From JAAAOZ01 sp964496595 (lineage in GTDB: Bacteria; Chloroflexota; Anaerolineae; B4-G1; SLSP01): 33,561 nucleotides of DNA. The DNA lies in assembly GCA_964496595.1 (NCBI GenBank), contig CAZCAI010000032.1, positions 1 to 33,561 on the forward strand, read 5' to 3'. A program made the position numbers and the translations under genes. The notes below the pieces were generated by a model. It was not told the DNA's origin and ran no database searches. It worked only from the letters and a program-made list of their open reading frames with translations. The first letter of the stretch is position 1; each line of letters opens with the position of its first letter. Positions 16,860 to 24,128 of this stretch are shown piece by piece.

Positions 16860-16887
16860 AGTATAACTAATTTCAGAAATTCGTCAA
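16860..16887 (-). promoter_or_regulatory. tRNA-Leu promoter
   Basis: On the - strand, -35 TTGACG (16887-16882), a 16-base spacer and -10 TATACT (16865-16860). The predicted start is about three bases before the mature tRNA 5' end. Confidence 0.7.
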
Positions 16888-16918
16888 GTCCTTACGTTCA
16901 GTTCGACCAAAGGATAGC

Positions 16919-17560
16919 ATGAATAACCAACAGGAAAATTGGGACGAAACCGAGCTGATTGCAGCCGCGCAGCGCGGGAATTTAGATGCCTTCAATGAGC
17001 TGGTCTTGCACTACCAGACCCGCGTCTATAACCTTGCCTATCACATTATGAAAGATCCGGCCTCGGCGGATGATGCGACGCAGGAGGCGTTTATCTCCGC
17101 TTATCAGGCGTTGGATCAATTTCGGGGCGGCTCCTTTCGCTCATGGCTCCTGCGCATCGTCTCGAATGCGTGCTACGATGAGCTGCGTCGCCGCAAGCGC
17201 CGGCCCAGCATCTCGTGGGACGATTTCGGCGATCTGGATGAGGAGGCCAATCCCCACCTGGCCGATGGCGGCGAGCGCCCGGAGCAATCGTTGCAGCGGG
17301 ATGAGTTGGGCGATTACTTAGCGCAGACGATTGAACAGCTTCCGGAGGAGCAGGCCCACGTGCTGGTGCTAATCGACCGCCTGGGCCTCTCGTATCAGGA
17401 AGCCGCCGAGACGATGGACGTCGAGTTGGGAACGATCAAATCGCGTCTTTATCGCGCGCGCCACAAGATGCGCGATCTATTACAGGAACGAGCGGAACTT
17501 TTGCCCCCTCGCTATCGTCTAAAGGATAAGACGGGAAATAACGTGGAGGCAAATCTATGA
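16919..17560 (+). CDS. ECF-family RNA polymerase sigma factor
   Basis: A 213-residue group IV sigma factor. Region 2 spans about residues 22-92 (FNELVLHYQTRVYNLAYHI, then DATQEAFISAYQALDQF and the -10-binding FRSWLLRIVSNACYDELRR). An acidic linker (about 98-130) joins region 4 (about 138-195, LPEEQAHVLVL and the helix-turn-helix GLSYQEAAETMDVELGTIKSRL). No region 1 or 3 is present, as expected for ECF factors. The stop overlaps the start of the anti-sigma gene by four bases (ATGA), which shows the pair is coupled. The subgroup looks RpoE/SigW-like. Its target promoters are not known; I could not identify a bipartite autoregulated promoter upstream. Confidence 0.92.
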   Translation: MNNQQENWDETELIAAAQRGNLDAFNELVLHYQTRVYNLAYHIMKDPASADDATQEAFISAYQALDQFRGGSFRSWLLRIVSNACYDELRRRKRRPSISWDDFGDLDEEANPHLADGGERPEQSLQRDELGDYLAQTIEQLPEEQAHVLVLIDRLGLSYQEAAETMDVELGTIKSRLYRARHKMRDLLQERAELLPPRYRLKDKTGNNVEANL

Positions 17561-18441
17561 ACCATAACGTGCAAGATACACAACAAAAGAGATGGGGCGA
17601 GCAACTTTCCGCCTATTTGGATGGCGAACTCACCCCAGCCGAGGCGCGGGCGCTGAAAGCCGAGGTCGATGAGCAATCGCACCTGCGCCAGGAGCTGGAG
17701 GAGATGCGCATGACGCGCGAGGTCATGCGCGCCGTACCGCTCCAAACGCCGCCCCGCAACTACCTGCTGACGCCCTCGATGGTCGCCGCCAAGAAACCAT
17801 CCCAGGCCCCTGCGCTCCGCTCGCGACGTATGCCACTGTTACTGTTGCGTCTGGCGACGTCGCTGACGGCCATCGCCTTTGTCATCACCGTGGGGCTGGG
17901 CTACATCCAGAACCCGGCGCGACCCGCCACGGATCTGGCGCGTGAGATGCCTCAACCGGAGGCCGCATCGATAGAGCGGGTGGAGAGCACCGCGCCGGTG
18001 GAAATGGAGGCGGAAGAGGAGACATTCGGGGCGACACAATCTGTCACGCCGGCCCCAGAGGCAACCCTCTCGCCTCAAGAAGAGATGGCGCTTTCCGAAG
18101 TGCCGGACAAGAGCGAGGAAGGCATGGGCGGCGGCGCCGCACCTATGCCAGAGGCGACGGCCATAACGGCCATAGAGGAGGCCGACACGGAGGAAGCGAA
18201 CGGCGATATCGCTATCGCAAGCGAGGATGCAACAGAAGAAACAGAAGCCGAAGAAGAAATCGTCCCGCAGGATGACGACGTGCTACCCATCTCTCCTGAT
18301 GAGCCAGAAGTCGCCGCGCCGGAGACGCCGGAAGACCGGGGGCAACGTGACGCCTTCCCGCCTAAGGGACTCTCGGCGGTGTTGGGCGTTTTGACGCTCA
18401 TCTTGGCCGCTATCACCTTCTGGTTTTCGCGGCAAGGCTGA
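17557..18441 (+). CDS. Membrane anti-sigma factor, two-TM with acidic linker
   Basis: A 294-residue partner of the ECF sigma factor. Residues 12-60 form the helical anti-sigma-like domain (EQLSAYLDGELTPAEARALK), but the H-x3-C-x2-C zinc motif is absent; the protein has no Cys in this part. A membrane segment spans about 93-117. Residues 120-265 are a long Glu/Pro/Ala-rich, low-complexity region, predicted outside the cytoplasm. A second membrane segment (about 271-290) ends in a short basic tail. A single-TM protein with a folded sensor is more usual for the family, so the return anchor is notable. Release of the sigma factor probably needs proteolysis or a conformational signal (inference). 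The following gene is the convergent CHAT protein. Confidence 0.8.
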   Translation: MNHNVQDTQQKRWGEQLSAYLDGELTPAEARALKAEVDEQSHLRQELEEMRMTREVMRAVPLQTPPRNYLLTPSMVAAKKPSQAPALRSRRMPLLLLRLATSLTAIAFVITVGLGYIQNPARPATDLAREMPQPEAASIERVESTAPVEMEAEEETFGATQSVTPAPEATLSPQEEMALSEVPDKSEEGMGGGAAPMPEATAITAIEEADTEEANGDIAIASEDATEETEAEEEIVPQDDDVLPISPDEPEVAAPETPEDRGQRDAFPPKGLSAVLGVLTLILAAITFWFSRQG

Positions 18442-18456
18442 TACCCACTTTTTGAT

Positions 18457-18479
18457 CCAACAGGGTGACACCCTGTTGG
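18457..18479. terminator. Palindromic hairpin between convergent genes
   Basis: A 23-base perfect palindrome (arms 18457-18467 and 18469-18479) in the 69-base gap between the anti-sigma and CHAT genes. It lacks a T-run on either strand, so it may act as a weak bidirectional terminator or as an RNA-stabilising end. An 8-base direct repeat GATTCATC (18481-18488 and 18494-18501) follows. Confidence 0.4.
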
Positions 18480-18510
18480 TGATTCATCCTCTCGATTCAT
18501 CAGAACCGCC

Positions 18511-21500
18511 CTATCCTTCCCCCGCCTGCTGTGACGTCTGGCGCATCAGGATCGCCTCGCTGGTGCGATAGAACGTGCTCTCCAGTTCCGGCGGCCAATC
18601 GGCGGGGCGATGCTGCAAGCGCGCCAGGGTCATCAGATCCCCGATGTAGTAGAGAGCCTCGAGCGCTTTGCGCTGCACGTAGCGCTCCATTTCCCTTTTC
18701 TGCTCCCGCTGATAAGCGGTCTCTGTGGCCGTCGGCGGCAGATTCAGGCTATCGAGCTTCCCCAGTGCGATGTCCTCAAAGCGCTCCTTGCTACTCGTAT
18801 CGTACAGCCAACCCAGGGATTGAATCGCCAGCGCGATCAGCCGAACGTCCGATTGCGATTCCAGCGTGGCGAGCACAAACGCGCGCGCCCGCTCGTTCTG
18901 CGTGCGGATCTTGCCGATCATATAGGTGAGGTTGCTGTACCAGTTCTCGCGATGCTCCCACAACTCCGCGCTGAGTCGCCCGGCGGCGATCCGCTTCGCG
19001 GCCAGCGCTGGATCGATGAGCGGCAGGATCGCGCGCTCCGTGACGAGGCCCGGATCCAACAGCGTCAAGGCGGTGGAGACGTTGCGGTAGGTCATCTGAT
19101 CCAGGCCGGGCGTGAGGAAGGTCGAAATCAGCAACTCAATAGTGCGCGGCGATTGGATGTGCCCCAGGATAAAGGCCACCAAGGCCTGTTGGCCGGCGTC
19201 GATCTCCCGGCCCTCCGCTTCATCGGGCAGCAGATACGCCTGCAATATTTTCAGATCCCGCGCTTCCCAAGCGAGGAGCAAATCGACCAGCCAGGGCGAG
19301 AACTCAACCAGCGCGTCAAAGGGCGGATCGACGATCTCCCGAAGCGCTAACATCCCGGCCAGACGTACGCTGCTATACTCGAACTGCGACCGGTTAGCCT
19401 CCGTCTGGCGCACCCTATCCGTGATCAGCCGGACGAGATGCGGCAGGGCGACTTCGGCGCGGAGATGGCCCAGCGCTTCCACGGCCCGCACGCGCCGGAA
19501 GACGTTCAGCTCTAATTGATTATCCAACCGCAGGATCAGAGCGTTGATAATGTAGTTACGCAGCGTCTTCGCGACCGGCTTGCGCGGCTGGTTCAAGCTG
19601 CTCTCCTGGATGCACTGCGCGGCCAAGAAGACGTACTCGCCCTCGCTCAGCGCGACGCCGCGCAGGACCTGGCTGATCAATTGCGAGGGATCATCCATCA
19701 GGCCGCTCAGCCACATCAACGGCTCCCGCCACCACTGATACAGACGATGTCGGCCTAACATCGCCGTGATGTCATCGACCAAACGGACGCGTTCCGGGTG
19801 CGTCAAGAGCGCGTGCGCGCAACAGTACGCGCGGATGTTATCCCGGTTAAAGCTCACCCCCTCATCGCCAGAAGTATCTAGCAGGTCGTGCGTGAGCAGT
19901 TCCTGATAGAGTGTCTCCAAATTGTAGCCGCGATTGCCGCGCACCTCCTTCATAATTTCAAACGCCTCATCGATAGGCAAACGCTCCCGGCGAGTCGATT
20001 GCATCTGCCAGGCCAGCGCGTGGAGCGTCTGCGCGGCCCGCGTGCGCATCCCGCGATCGGTCGCGATATCGGCAATCGCATCATCCACCAAATAACGCAG
20101 TACCTGCACGTGGGATTGCGGGAACTCCCCCTGCTGCGCCTGGCTTAGCATCCGCATCAGGAGCCAGGGCATCGCGGCCAAATCGAAGAGCTGCGCGCGC
20201 TTCAGGGCCGCGTAGAGCGCCTGCCCGATGGCATTTTGCGCATCGCGCGTCAGGTATGCCTTGATCTTGCGCTGTGTTAACGGCTGGATGATCAAGACGT
20301 TGGTGAGACGCAAGCGCTTCGGATCGAAGTTCTCGACATCCAAAGTGATGATGTATTCGTGCTGCGGATTATGCTTCGCGAATTGATCTAACGCCTGCCA
20401 CGCGCGATCCCGCTGGTTGGCCAACAAGCCCGCGCCGCCATCCACTAAGATACGCAAGTGGATCCCATTGTCCTGGGTCAGAAGTTGAGCCGGGCGCAGC
20501 GAGCTGTCCTCCTCCCAAAAAGGCGAAAGTGCATCCAAAATAAGGTTGCTGATCGTAGAAGCGCTGATCCACGTCGCCTGCTCCAGTTCTCGGAGATCGA
20601 TATGGACAGGAATTGTCGGGGCGCCGTCGGTCGCCAATGAGCGCTGCGCCGTCATGTGACCGATGCGGCGCAGTTGAAAGGACTTCCCCATCCCCGGCCC
20701 GCCGATCAGGCCGATGAATTTAACCTCGTGTGGACGACGGGGCCGGGCATCGCCCATCATATTTTCTCCATTGCCCTCTTCTTTGCGTCTCTCCGCGAAG
20801 ATATCGGCGACGGCGGCCATCATCTCCTGACTGGGCGCCCGTTCCTCCGCCAAATTGGCGAGATCCAAGGAGGTCAGTTGATCGGAGAAATGCAGCACAT
20901 CCAGGGGAAGATAATCCGCGCCGGGCGGCAGGGGATTGAAAATATCGTCGTGCACCATCGCCCGCAGCGCCGTGCGGATGGGGTCCGGCGTGAAGAGATG
21001 GCCCGTCGGCGTCTGCATAAAGAGCGTGGGGATCGCCCACGTCTTGTCTTGGGCCTCATAAAGCGCGCGTCGCGCCTGCGCCAACGCGCGGTCGATGCTC
21101 CCGTGCTCCAGTAGATGGCGGTAGAAATCCCGGCTCAGCGTCCGCGCCGCCGTGATAGGAATGAAATCCTGCATCGCGACAACGGCCGGCACGCCGGCGC
21201 GCACCAATTTAGGCGCCAACCCCACAAAGGGATTGTGGTTGCCAGGATCGCGGCGGGCGCTCTCGCACGACGCCGTGAAAATCAAATGGGGCAGCGATTC
21301 GAGTGGCAGCTTATCGATTAACACCTTATCCTCGACGATCTGAACGTGACCGGCGTCATCCTCCAGCATCAATGCCGCCGTCTTGCGTCGCTTACTGAAA
21401 CTCCCGTGGCCGAGGAAGTGCAGGATGTGATAGTCCGAAAACGCCAGCGTCTGCGTGAGGCGCTTCAACGTGGTGTTGCTGTCGATGACCTGAATCCCGG

Positions 21501-22137
21501 CCGCCGTGAGCTGATGGCTTAAGTTGGCCGGGAGCTTCGTCCGGCCCGGCATCATCACCAGCTCGATCTGGCCGGCCTTCTGCAATGGCCCAAGCGCCTC
21601 GTAGAGGCTGGCAACCTCGTGAGCCACATCGAGAGGGGCCAGACGGTACGTTTCCAGATCATCGGGGTTGGCGATGGCGAAGAGCATCCGGGTCGGATAG
21701 TCGCAAATGGGCGAGGGCGCCGCCGTCTCCAGGCTGATGTAGCGGGAGAGCGGGCGCGCGGCCGTTGTGGTCAGCGGCTTGGGATCGCCCTGGGCCATAA
21801 AGTGCATCCGCTCCCAGGCCAGCGCGTGCAACTCAGCGGCCTCGTGAGCGATCCACAAGCGCAGGCGCAGGCGTCCGCCCGTCTGCGCCTCGGCGTACCC
21901 GCTGGCCGTATCATACGCCCGTCGAATCGGCCCGTCGATGAGCGCGTAGAAAAGATCCAGGCCGTACTGTTTTGGCTGTCCCTCGAGGGCGCGCAAGGCC
22001 GCCAAATCCGGCCGGAACAGCCCGCCGCTGAACATCCCTTGCTCCTGATTGATCTCCGCCTCAACGGGGTAGCCTCCCGCGTTTTCATCCTTGCCTCGAA
22101 TATGCAACGTGAGCATCGTATACACTTCGCTTCCCAT
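18511..22137 (-). CDS. CHAT protease - STAND NTPase - HEAT repeat protein
   Basis: A 1208-residue multidomain protein. Residues 1-140 form an N-terminal region I do not recognise. Residues about 150-380 are a CHAT (caspase-like) peptidase domain, with the catalytic dyad visible as HFLGHG (H244) and FTASCES (C291). Residues about 470-680 are a STAND/NACHT-like P-loop NTPase: Walker A GGPGMGKS (479-486), Walker B ILVDGG (563-568). A helical or winged-helix section follows (about 680-850), then HEAT-like helical repeats (about 850-1170). The order effector-switch-sensor is that of NLR-type signalling proteins. I start at ATG 22137, five bases after AGGAGG; a TTG just upstream is too close to that site. 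Soluble, no membrane segment. The trigger and substrate are unknown; an immune or cell-death role is inference. Confidence 0.85.
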   Translation of the reverse strand: MGSEVYTMLTLHIRGKDENAGGYPVEAEINQEQGMFSGGLFRPDLAALRALEGQPKQYGLDLFYALIDGPIRRAYDTASGYAEAQTGGRLRLRLWIAHEAAELHALAWERMHFMAQGDPKPLTTTAARPLSRYISLETAAPSPICDYPTRMLFAIANPDDLETYRLAPLDVAHEVASLYEALGPLQKAGQIELVMMPGRTKLPANLSHQLTAAGIQVIDSNTTLKRLTQTLAFSDYHILHFLGHGSFSKRRKTAALMLEDDAGHVQIVEDKVLIDKLPLESLPHLIFTASCESARRDPGNHNPFVGLAPKLVRAGVPAVVAMQDFIPITAARTLSRDFYRHLLEHGSIDRALAQARRALYEAQDKTWAIPTLFMQTPTGHLFTPDPIRTALRAMVHDDIFNPLPPGADYLPLDVLHFSDQLTSLDLANLAEERAPSQEMMAAVADIFAERRKEEGNGENMMGDARPRRPHEVKFIGLIGGPGMGKSFQLRRIGHMTAQRSLATDGAPTIPVHIDLRELEQATWISASTISNLILDALSPFWEEDSSLRPAQLLTQDNGIHLRILVDGGAGLLANQRDRAWQALDQFAKHNPQHEYIITLDVENFDPKRLRLTNVLIIQPLTQRKIKAYLTRDAQNAIGQALYAALKRAQLFDLAAMPWLLMRMLSQAQQGEFPQSHVQVLRYLVDDAIADIATDRGMRTRAAQTLHALAWQMQSTRRERLPIDEAFEIMKEVRGNRGYNLETLYQELLTHDLLDTSGDEGVSFNRDNIRAYCCAHALLTHPERVRLVDDITAMLGRHRLYQWWREPLMWLSGLMDDPSQLISQVLRGVALSEGEYVFLAAQCIQESSLNQPRKPVAKTLRNYIINALILRLDNQLELNVFRRVRAVEALGHLRAEVALPHLVRLITDRVRQTEANRSQFEYSSVRLAGMLALREIVDPPFDALVEFSPWLVDLLLAWEARDLKILQAYLLPDEAEGREIDAGQQALVAFILGHIQSPRTIELLISTFLTPGLDQMTYRNVSTALTLLDPGLVTERAILPLIDPALAAKRIAAGRLSAELWEHRENWYSNLTYMIGKIRTQNERARAFVLATLESQSDVRLIALAIQSLGWLYDTSSKERFEDIALGKLDSLNLPPTATETAYQREQKREMERYVQRKALEALYYIGDLMTLARLQHRPADWPPELESTFYRTSEAILMRQTSQQAGEG

Positions 22138-22169
22138 CAACGCCTCCTACACTTGATCCCTTACTTCGC

Positions 22170-22252
22170 TAAAAAGGTCTATGATCCCCACAAGTATGCA
22201 CATCCGCGCTGCTTTTAGGGCCACAGAGGGGGATGTCCGGCAAAATCCAAAA
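22170..22252 (+). repeat. Dispersed intergenic repeat, copy A
   Basis: About 83 bases that align with 26784-26862, same orientation. Shared blocks are AAAAAGGTCT, then TGATC-CCACAA-TAT and GTCCGGCAAAATC (22235-22247). It lies in the leader of the CHAT gene (which runs the other way) and upstream of the tRNA promoters. Confidence 0.75.
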
Positions 22253-22287
22253 GGCCCTCAATCTTATCGTATAACGAGATACAGAAT

Positions 22288-22301
22288 TTGCCAATTGGCA
22301 A
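22288..22301. promoter_or_regulatory. 14-bp perfect palindrome, candidate operator of the CHAT gene
   Basis: TTGCCAATTGGCAA at 22288-22301. On the - strand it contains TTGGCA, a possible -35 of the CHAT gene, with TACGAT 17 bases on (22271-22266). It lies between the divergent CHAT gene and the tRNA/ribosomal operon promoters. Operator function is inference. Confidence 0.4.
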
Positions 22302-22361
22302 GCGAGAAACAACGTAAAACGAAAATGACCTGCCGTGTCCAAATTCCGCTTATTTTTTCGG

Positions 22362-22389
22362 TTGACAAATCTTTTGGTTTGTGTATACT
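22362..22389 (+). promoter_or_regulatory. Upstream promoter of the tRNA-secE-rpl operon
   Basis: A perfect TTGACA (22362-22367), a 16-base spacer and TATACT (22384-22389). The predicted start is about 60 bases before tRNA-Thr(TGT). Confidence 0.75.
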
Positions 22390-22420
22390 TATGCCTGCGA
22401 ACGGCGGGAAGAGAGCGACC

Positions 22421-22448
22421 TTGACCCATCAAGCGGGTGTGTTATAAT
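22421..22448 (+). promoter_or_regulatory. Proximal promoter of the tRNA-secE-rpl operon
   Basis: TTGACC (22421-22426), a 16-base spacer and a perfect TATAAT (22443-22448) with an extended TG. The predicted start is about three bases before mature tRNA-Thr(TGT). It forms a tandem pair with the promoter at 22362-22389. Confidence 0.75.
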
Positions 22449-22457
22449 GCTGAATGC

Positions 22458-22530
22458 GCCGACGTAGCTCAGACGGCAGAGCATCCGCCTTGTAAGTGGA
22501 GGGTCGTGGGTTCGATCCCCACCGTCGGCT
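22458..22530 (+). tRNA. tRNA-Thr (anticodon TGT)
   Basis: 73 bases. Acceptor GCCGACG pairs with CGTCGGC and the discriminator is T. The anticodon stem TCCGC/GTGGA holds loop CTTGTAA (anticodon TGT, codon ACA). T-arm GTGGGTTCGATCCCCAC. No encoded CCA. Confidence 0.96.
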
Positions 22531-22534
22531 TTAA

Positions 22535-22617
22535 GGGCAGTTGTTCCGAGCGGCAAAGGAGACTGACTGTAAATCAGTTGGCGGAAGCCTTCGGGGGTTC
22601 GAGTCCCTCACTGCCCA
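22535..22617 (+). tRNA. tRNA-Tyr (anticodon GTA)
   Basis: An 83-base class II tRNA with a long variable arm. Acceptor GGGCAGT pairs with ACTGCCC and the discriminator is A. Anticodon stem ACTGA/TCAGT with loop CTGTAAA (anticodon GTA). Four bases after tRNA-Thr(TGT). Confidence 0.96.
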
Positions 22618-22625
22618 CTTTACCA

Positions 22626-22698
22626 GCCCACGTAGCTCAGTCGGTAGAGCACATTCTTGGTAAGAATGGGGTCATCAGTTCGAATCTGATCGTGGGCT
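22626..22698 (+). tRNA. tRNA-Thr (anticodon GGT)
   Basis: 73 bases. Acceptor GCCCACG pairs with CGTGGGC and the discriminator is T. Anticodon stem CATTC/GAATG with loop TTGGTAA (anticodon GGT, codon ACC). Confidence 0.96.
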
Positions 22699-22752
22699 CA
22701 GGTGTGTTGATAATACCTATGAGTTCCAAACACTCTGGAGCTGTTATAATTT

Positions 22753-22826
22753 AGGCGAGTAGCTCAATTTGGCAGAGCAACGGTCTCCAAAACCGTAGGT
22801 TGCGGGTTCAATTCCTGCCTCGCCTG
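22753..22826 (+). tRNA. tRNA-Trp (anticodon CCA)
   Basis: 74 bases. Acceptor AGGCGAG pairs with CTCGCCT and the discriminator is G. Anticodon stem ACGGT/ACCGT with loop CTCCAAA (anticodon CCA). It directly precedes secE, a very common arrangement. Confidence 0.96.
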
Positions 22827-22838
22827 CCTTGTAGGGAA

Positions 22839-22873
22839 AAAGACACCGCCTTTTTTAGCAAGGCGGTGTCTTT
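22839..22873 (+). terminator. Hairpin between tRNA-Trp and secE
   Basis: A perfect 14-bp stem (22839-22852 with 22860-22873) with a 7-base loop. The 3' arm ends in TTTA, so the T-run is short. It may be a leaky terminator or a processing site that separates tRNAs from the secE mRNA. Confidence 0.55.
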
Positions 22874-22904
22874 AGAATGTAAGGAGATATTAGGGAGGGC
22901 TGCC

Positions 22905-23204
22905 TTGGCTAGCTCAAAAAAGAAAGTGCAAAATCAGAACCCGGTGCTTCGGTATTTCCGAAACACCGTGGCGGAATTGCGAAAAGTACGTTGGCCCACA
23001 CTAGAAGAGGGCTGGACGATGACTAAGCTGGTCTTGATCGCGTCTATTTTGATGTCAATCTTCTTGGGGGCCGTGGACTTCTTCTTCGGCTGGTTGCTCC
23101 GTGGTATTATCACACAGAATATCCTCTTCATCATCCTGGGGGTCGTAGTCATCGCAGCCTTGCTTGGCGCGGCAGTATTGATCAATCAAGGCGAAAAGAT
23201 TTAA
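22905..23204 (+). CDS. secE: Preprotein translocase subunit SecE
   Basis: A 99-residue membrane protein of the SecYEG channel. The conserved amphipathic helix RYFRNTVAELRKVRWPTLEE (residues 16-35) is followed by the core membrane helix (about 40-66). A second hydrophobic segment (about 72-94, NILFIILGVVVIAALLGAAV) follows, which the short single-helix bacterial SecE lacks. I choose TTG at 22905 because GGGAGGG lies five bases upstream and the mature family alignment begins shortly after; the frame stays open upstream through tRNA-Trp, which cannot be coding. The nusG start is six bases after the stop. Gene order identifies it as well as sequence. Confidence 0.9.
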   Translation: MASSKKKVQNQNPVLRYFRNTVAELRKVRWPTLEEGWTMTKLVLIASILMSIFLGAVDFFFGWLLRGIITQNILFIILGVVVIAALLGAAVLINQGEKI

Positions 23205-23210
23205 TCCTCT

Positions 23211-24050
23211 ATGAGTGAAGAACAACCGACTGAGGAACAACAGGAAGAACAGCACCTGACGCCTGATTCTAATTCTTCTAATGAATCAGAGGCGCAGTCC
23301 AGCGTGCTCCCCGACTTAGATCTATCGGCGGAGGAGATTTTTTCGCGGTTTGGAGTTGAGGAGGAGGAAGAGGAGGAAATCCCCTTCCTGTTTGAGGAAC
23401 CGACAGATCCAGCGCCGGAGGAAACCCCGGAGGACGTGGCAGAAGCGCCAGAGGAGCCAACGGAAGAGGAGTTGCTGGGCGTCTTGCCTGAACCATTCGA
23501 ACCAGAGGTCGAAGATGCCCCTGGCGAGAAACGAAATTGGTATGTCCTACACTGTTATTCTGGCTATGAGTACAAAGTCAAGCATAACCTGGAATTGCGG
23601 ATTGAATCGATGGGGATGCAAGACTATATCTATCAGGTCGTTATCCCCACGGTAGAAGAAATTGAGATCAAAGGCGGCAAACGACACAACGTCGAGCGCT
23701 GCCTCTATCCGGGTTATATTATGATCCAGATGAGGATGACGGACGATTCCTGGTACATTGTACGCAACACGCCAGGCGTGACCGGATTCGTCGGCGGCGG
23801 GAATCGCCCCACGCCCTTGCGTTCGGAGGCGGTTCAGAGCATTCTGCGCAAGATGGAAGCGGAAGCGCCGCAAGTGCGGGCGACCTTCAAGTTGGGACAA
23901 AAGGTGCGCATCACCGAGGGGCCATTCGCCGATTTCATCGGGGTTGTGGATGATATTGATGAAGCGCGAGCGAAAGTGCGCGTGTTGGTCTCCTTCTTTG
24001 GACGCGAGACCCCCGTCGAGCTTGACTTCTTGCAGGTCGAGGATGCATAA
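23211..24050 (+). CDS. nusG: Transcription termination/antitermination protein NusG with acidic N-terminal extension
   Basis: A 279-residue NusG, about 100 residues longer than the usual 175-190. The NGN domain begins at KRNWYVLHCYSGYE (residue 107 on) and includes RCLYPGYIMIQM and VRNTPGVTGFVG; the C-terminal KOW domain (FKLGQKVRITEGPFADFIG) contacts Rho, S10 or RNA. Residues 1-106 are strongly acidic and Pro/Glu-rich (for example GVEEEEEEEIPFLFEEP) with no recognised domain and no Lys until the junction. NusG binds RNA polymerase and controls pausing and termination. The start has no obvious ribosome-binding site and lies six bases after secE, so translation is probably coupled. Followed by rplK after 78 bases. 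Confidence 0.93.
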   Translation: MSEEQPTEEQQEEQHLTPDSNSSNESEAQSSVLPDLDLSAEEIFSRFGVEEEEEEEIPFLFEEPTDPAPEETPEDVAEAPEEPTEEELLGVLPEPFEPEVEDAPGEKRNWYVLHCYSGYEYKVKHNLELRIESMGMQDYIYQVVIPTVEEIEIKGGKRHNVERCLYPGYIMIQMRMTDDSWYIVRNTPGVTGFVGGGNRPTPLRSEAVQSILRKMEAEAPQVRATFKLGQKVRITEGPFADFIGVVDDIDEARAKVRVLVSFFGRETPVELDFLQVEDA

Positions 24051-24128
24051 GGGCATCCTGAGAAATAAATTCCCCTAAAGCAATCGGGGACGTACAGAAG
24101 CAAATCAGATATAGGGAGTGTTAAGTAA

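Noticed and set aside
22742..22750. Extended -10 TGTTATAAT before tRNA-Trp as a separate promoter
   Set aside because: The start would fall near 22757, inside the tRNA (5' end 22753), and no -35 is present. A full tRNA-Trp could not be made from it.
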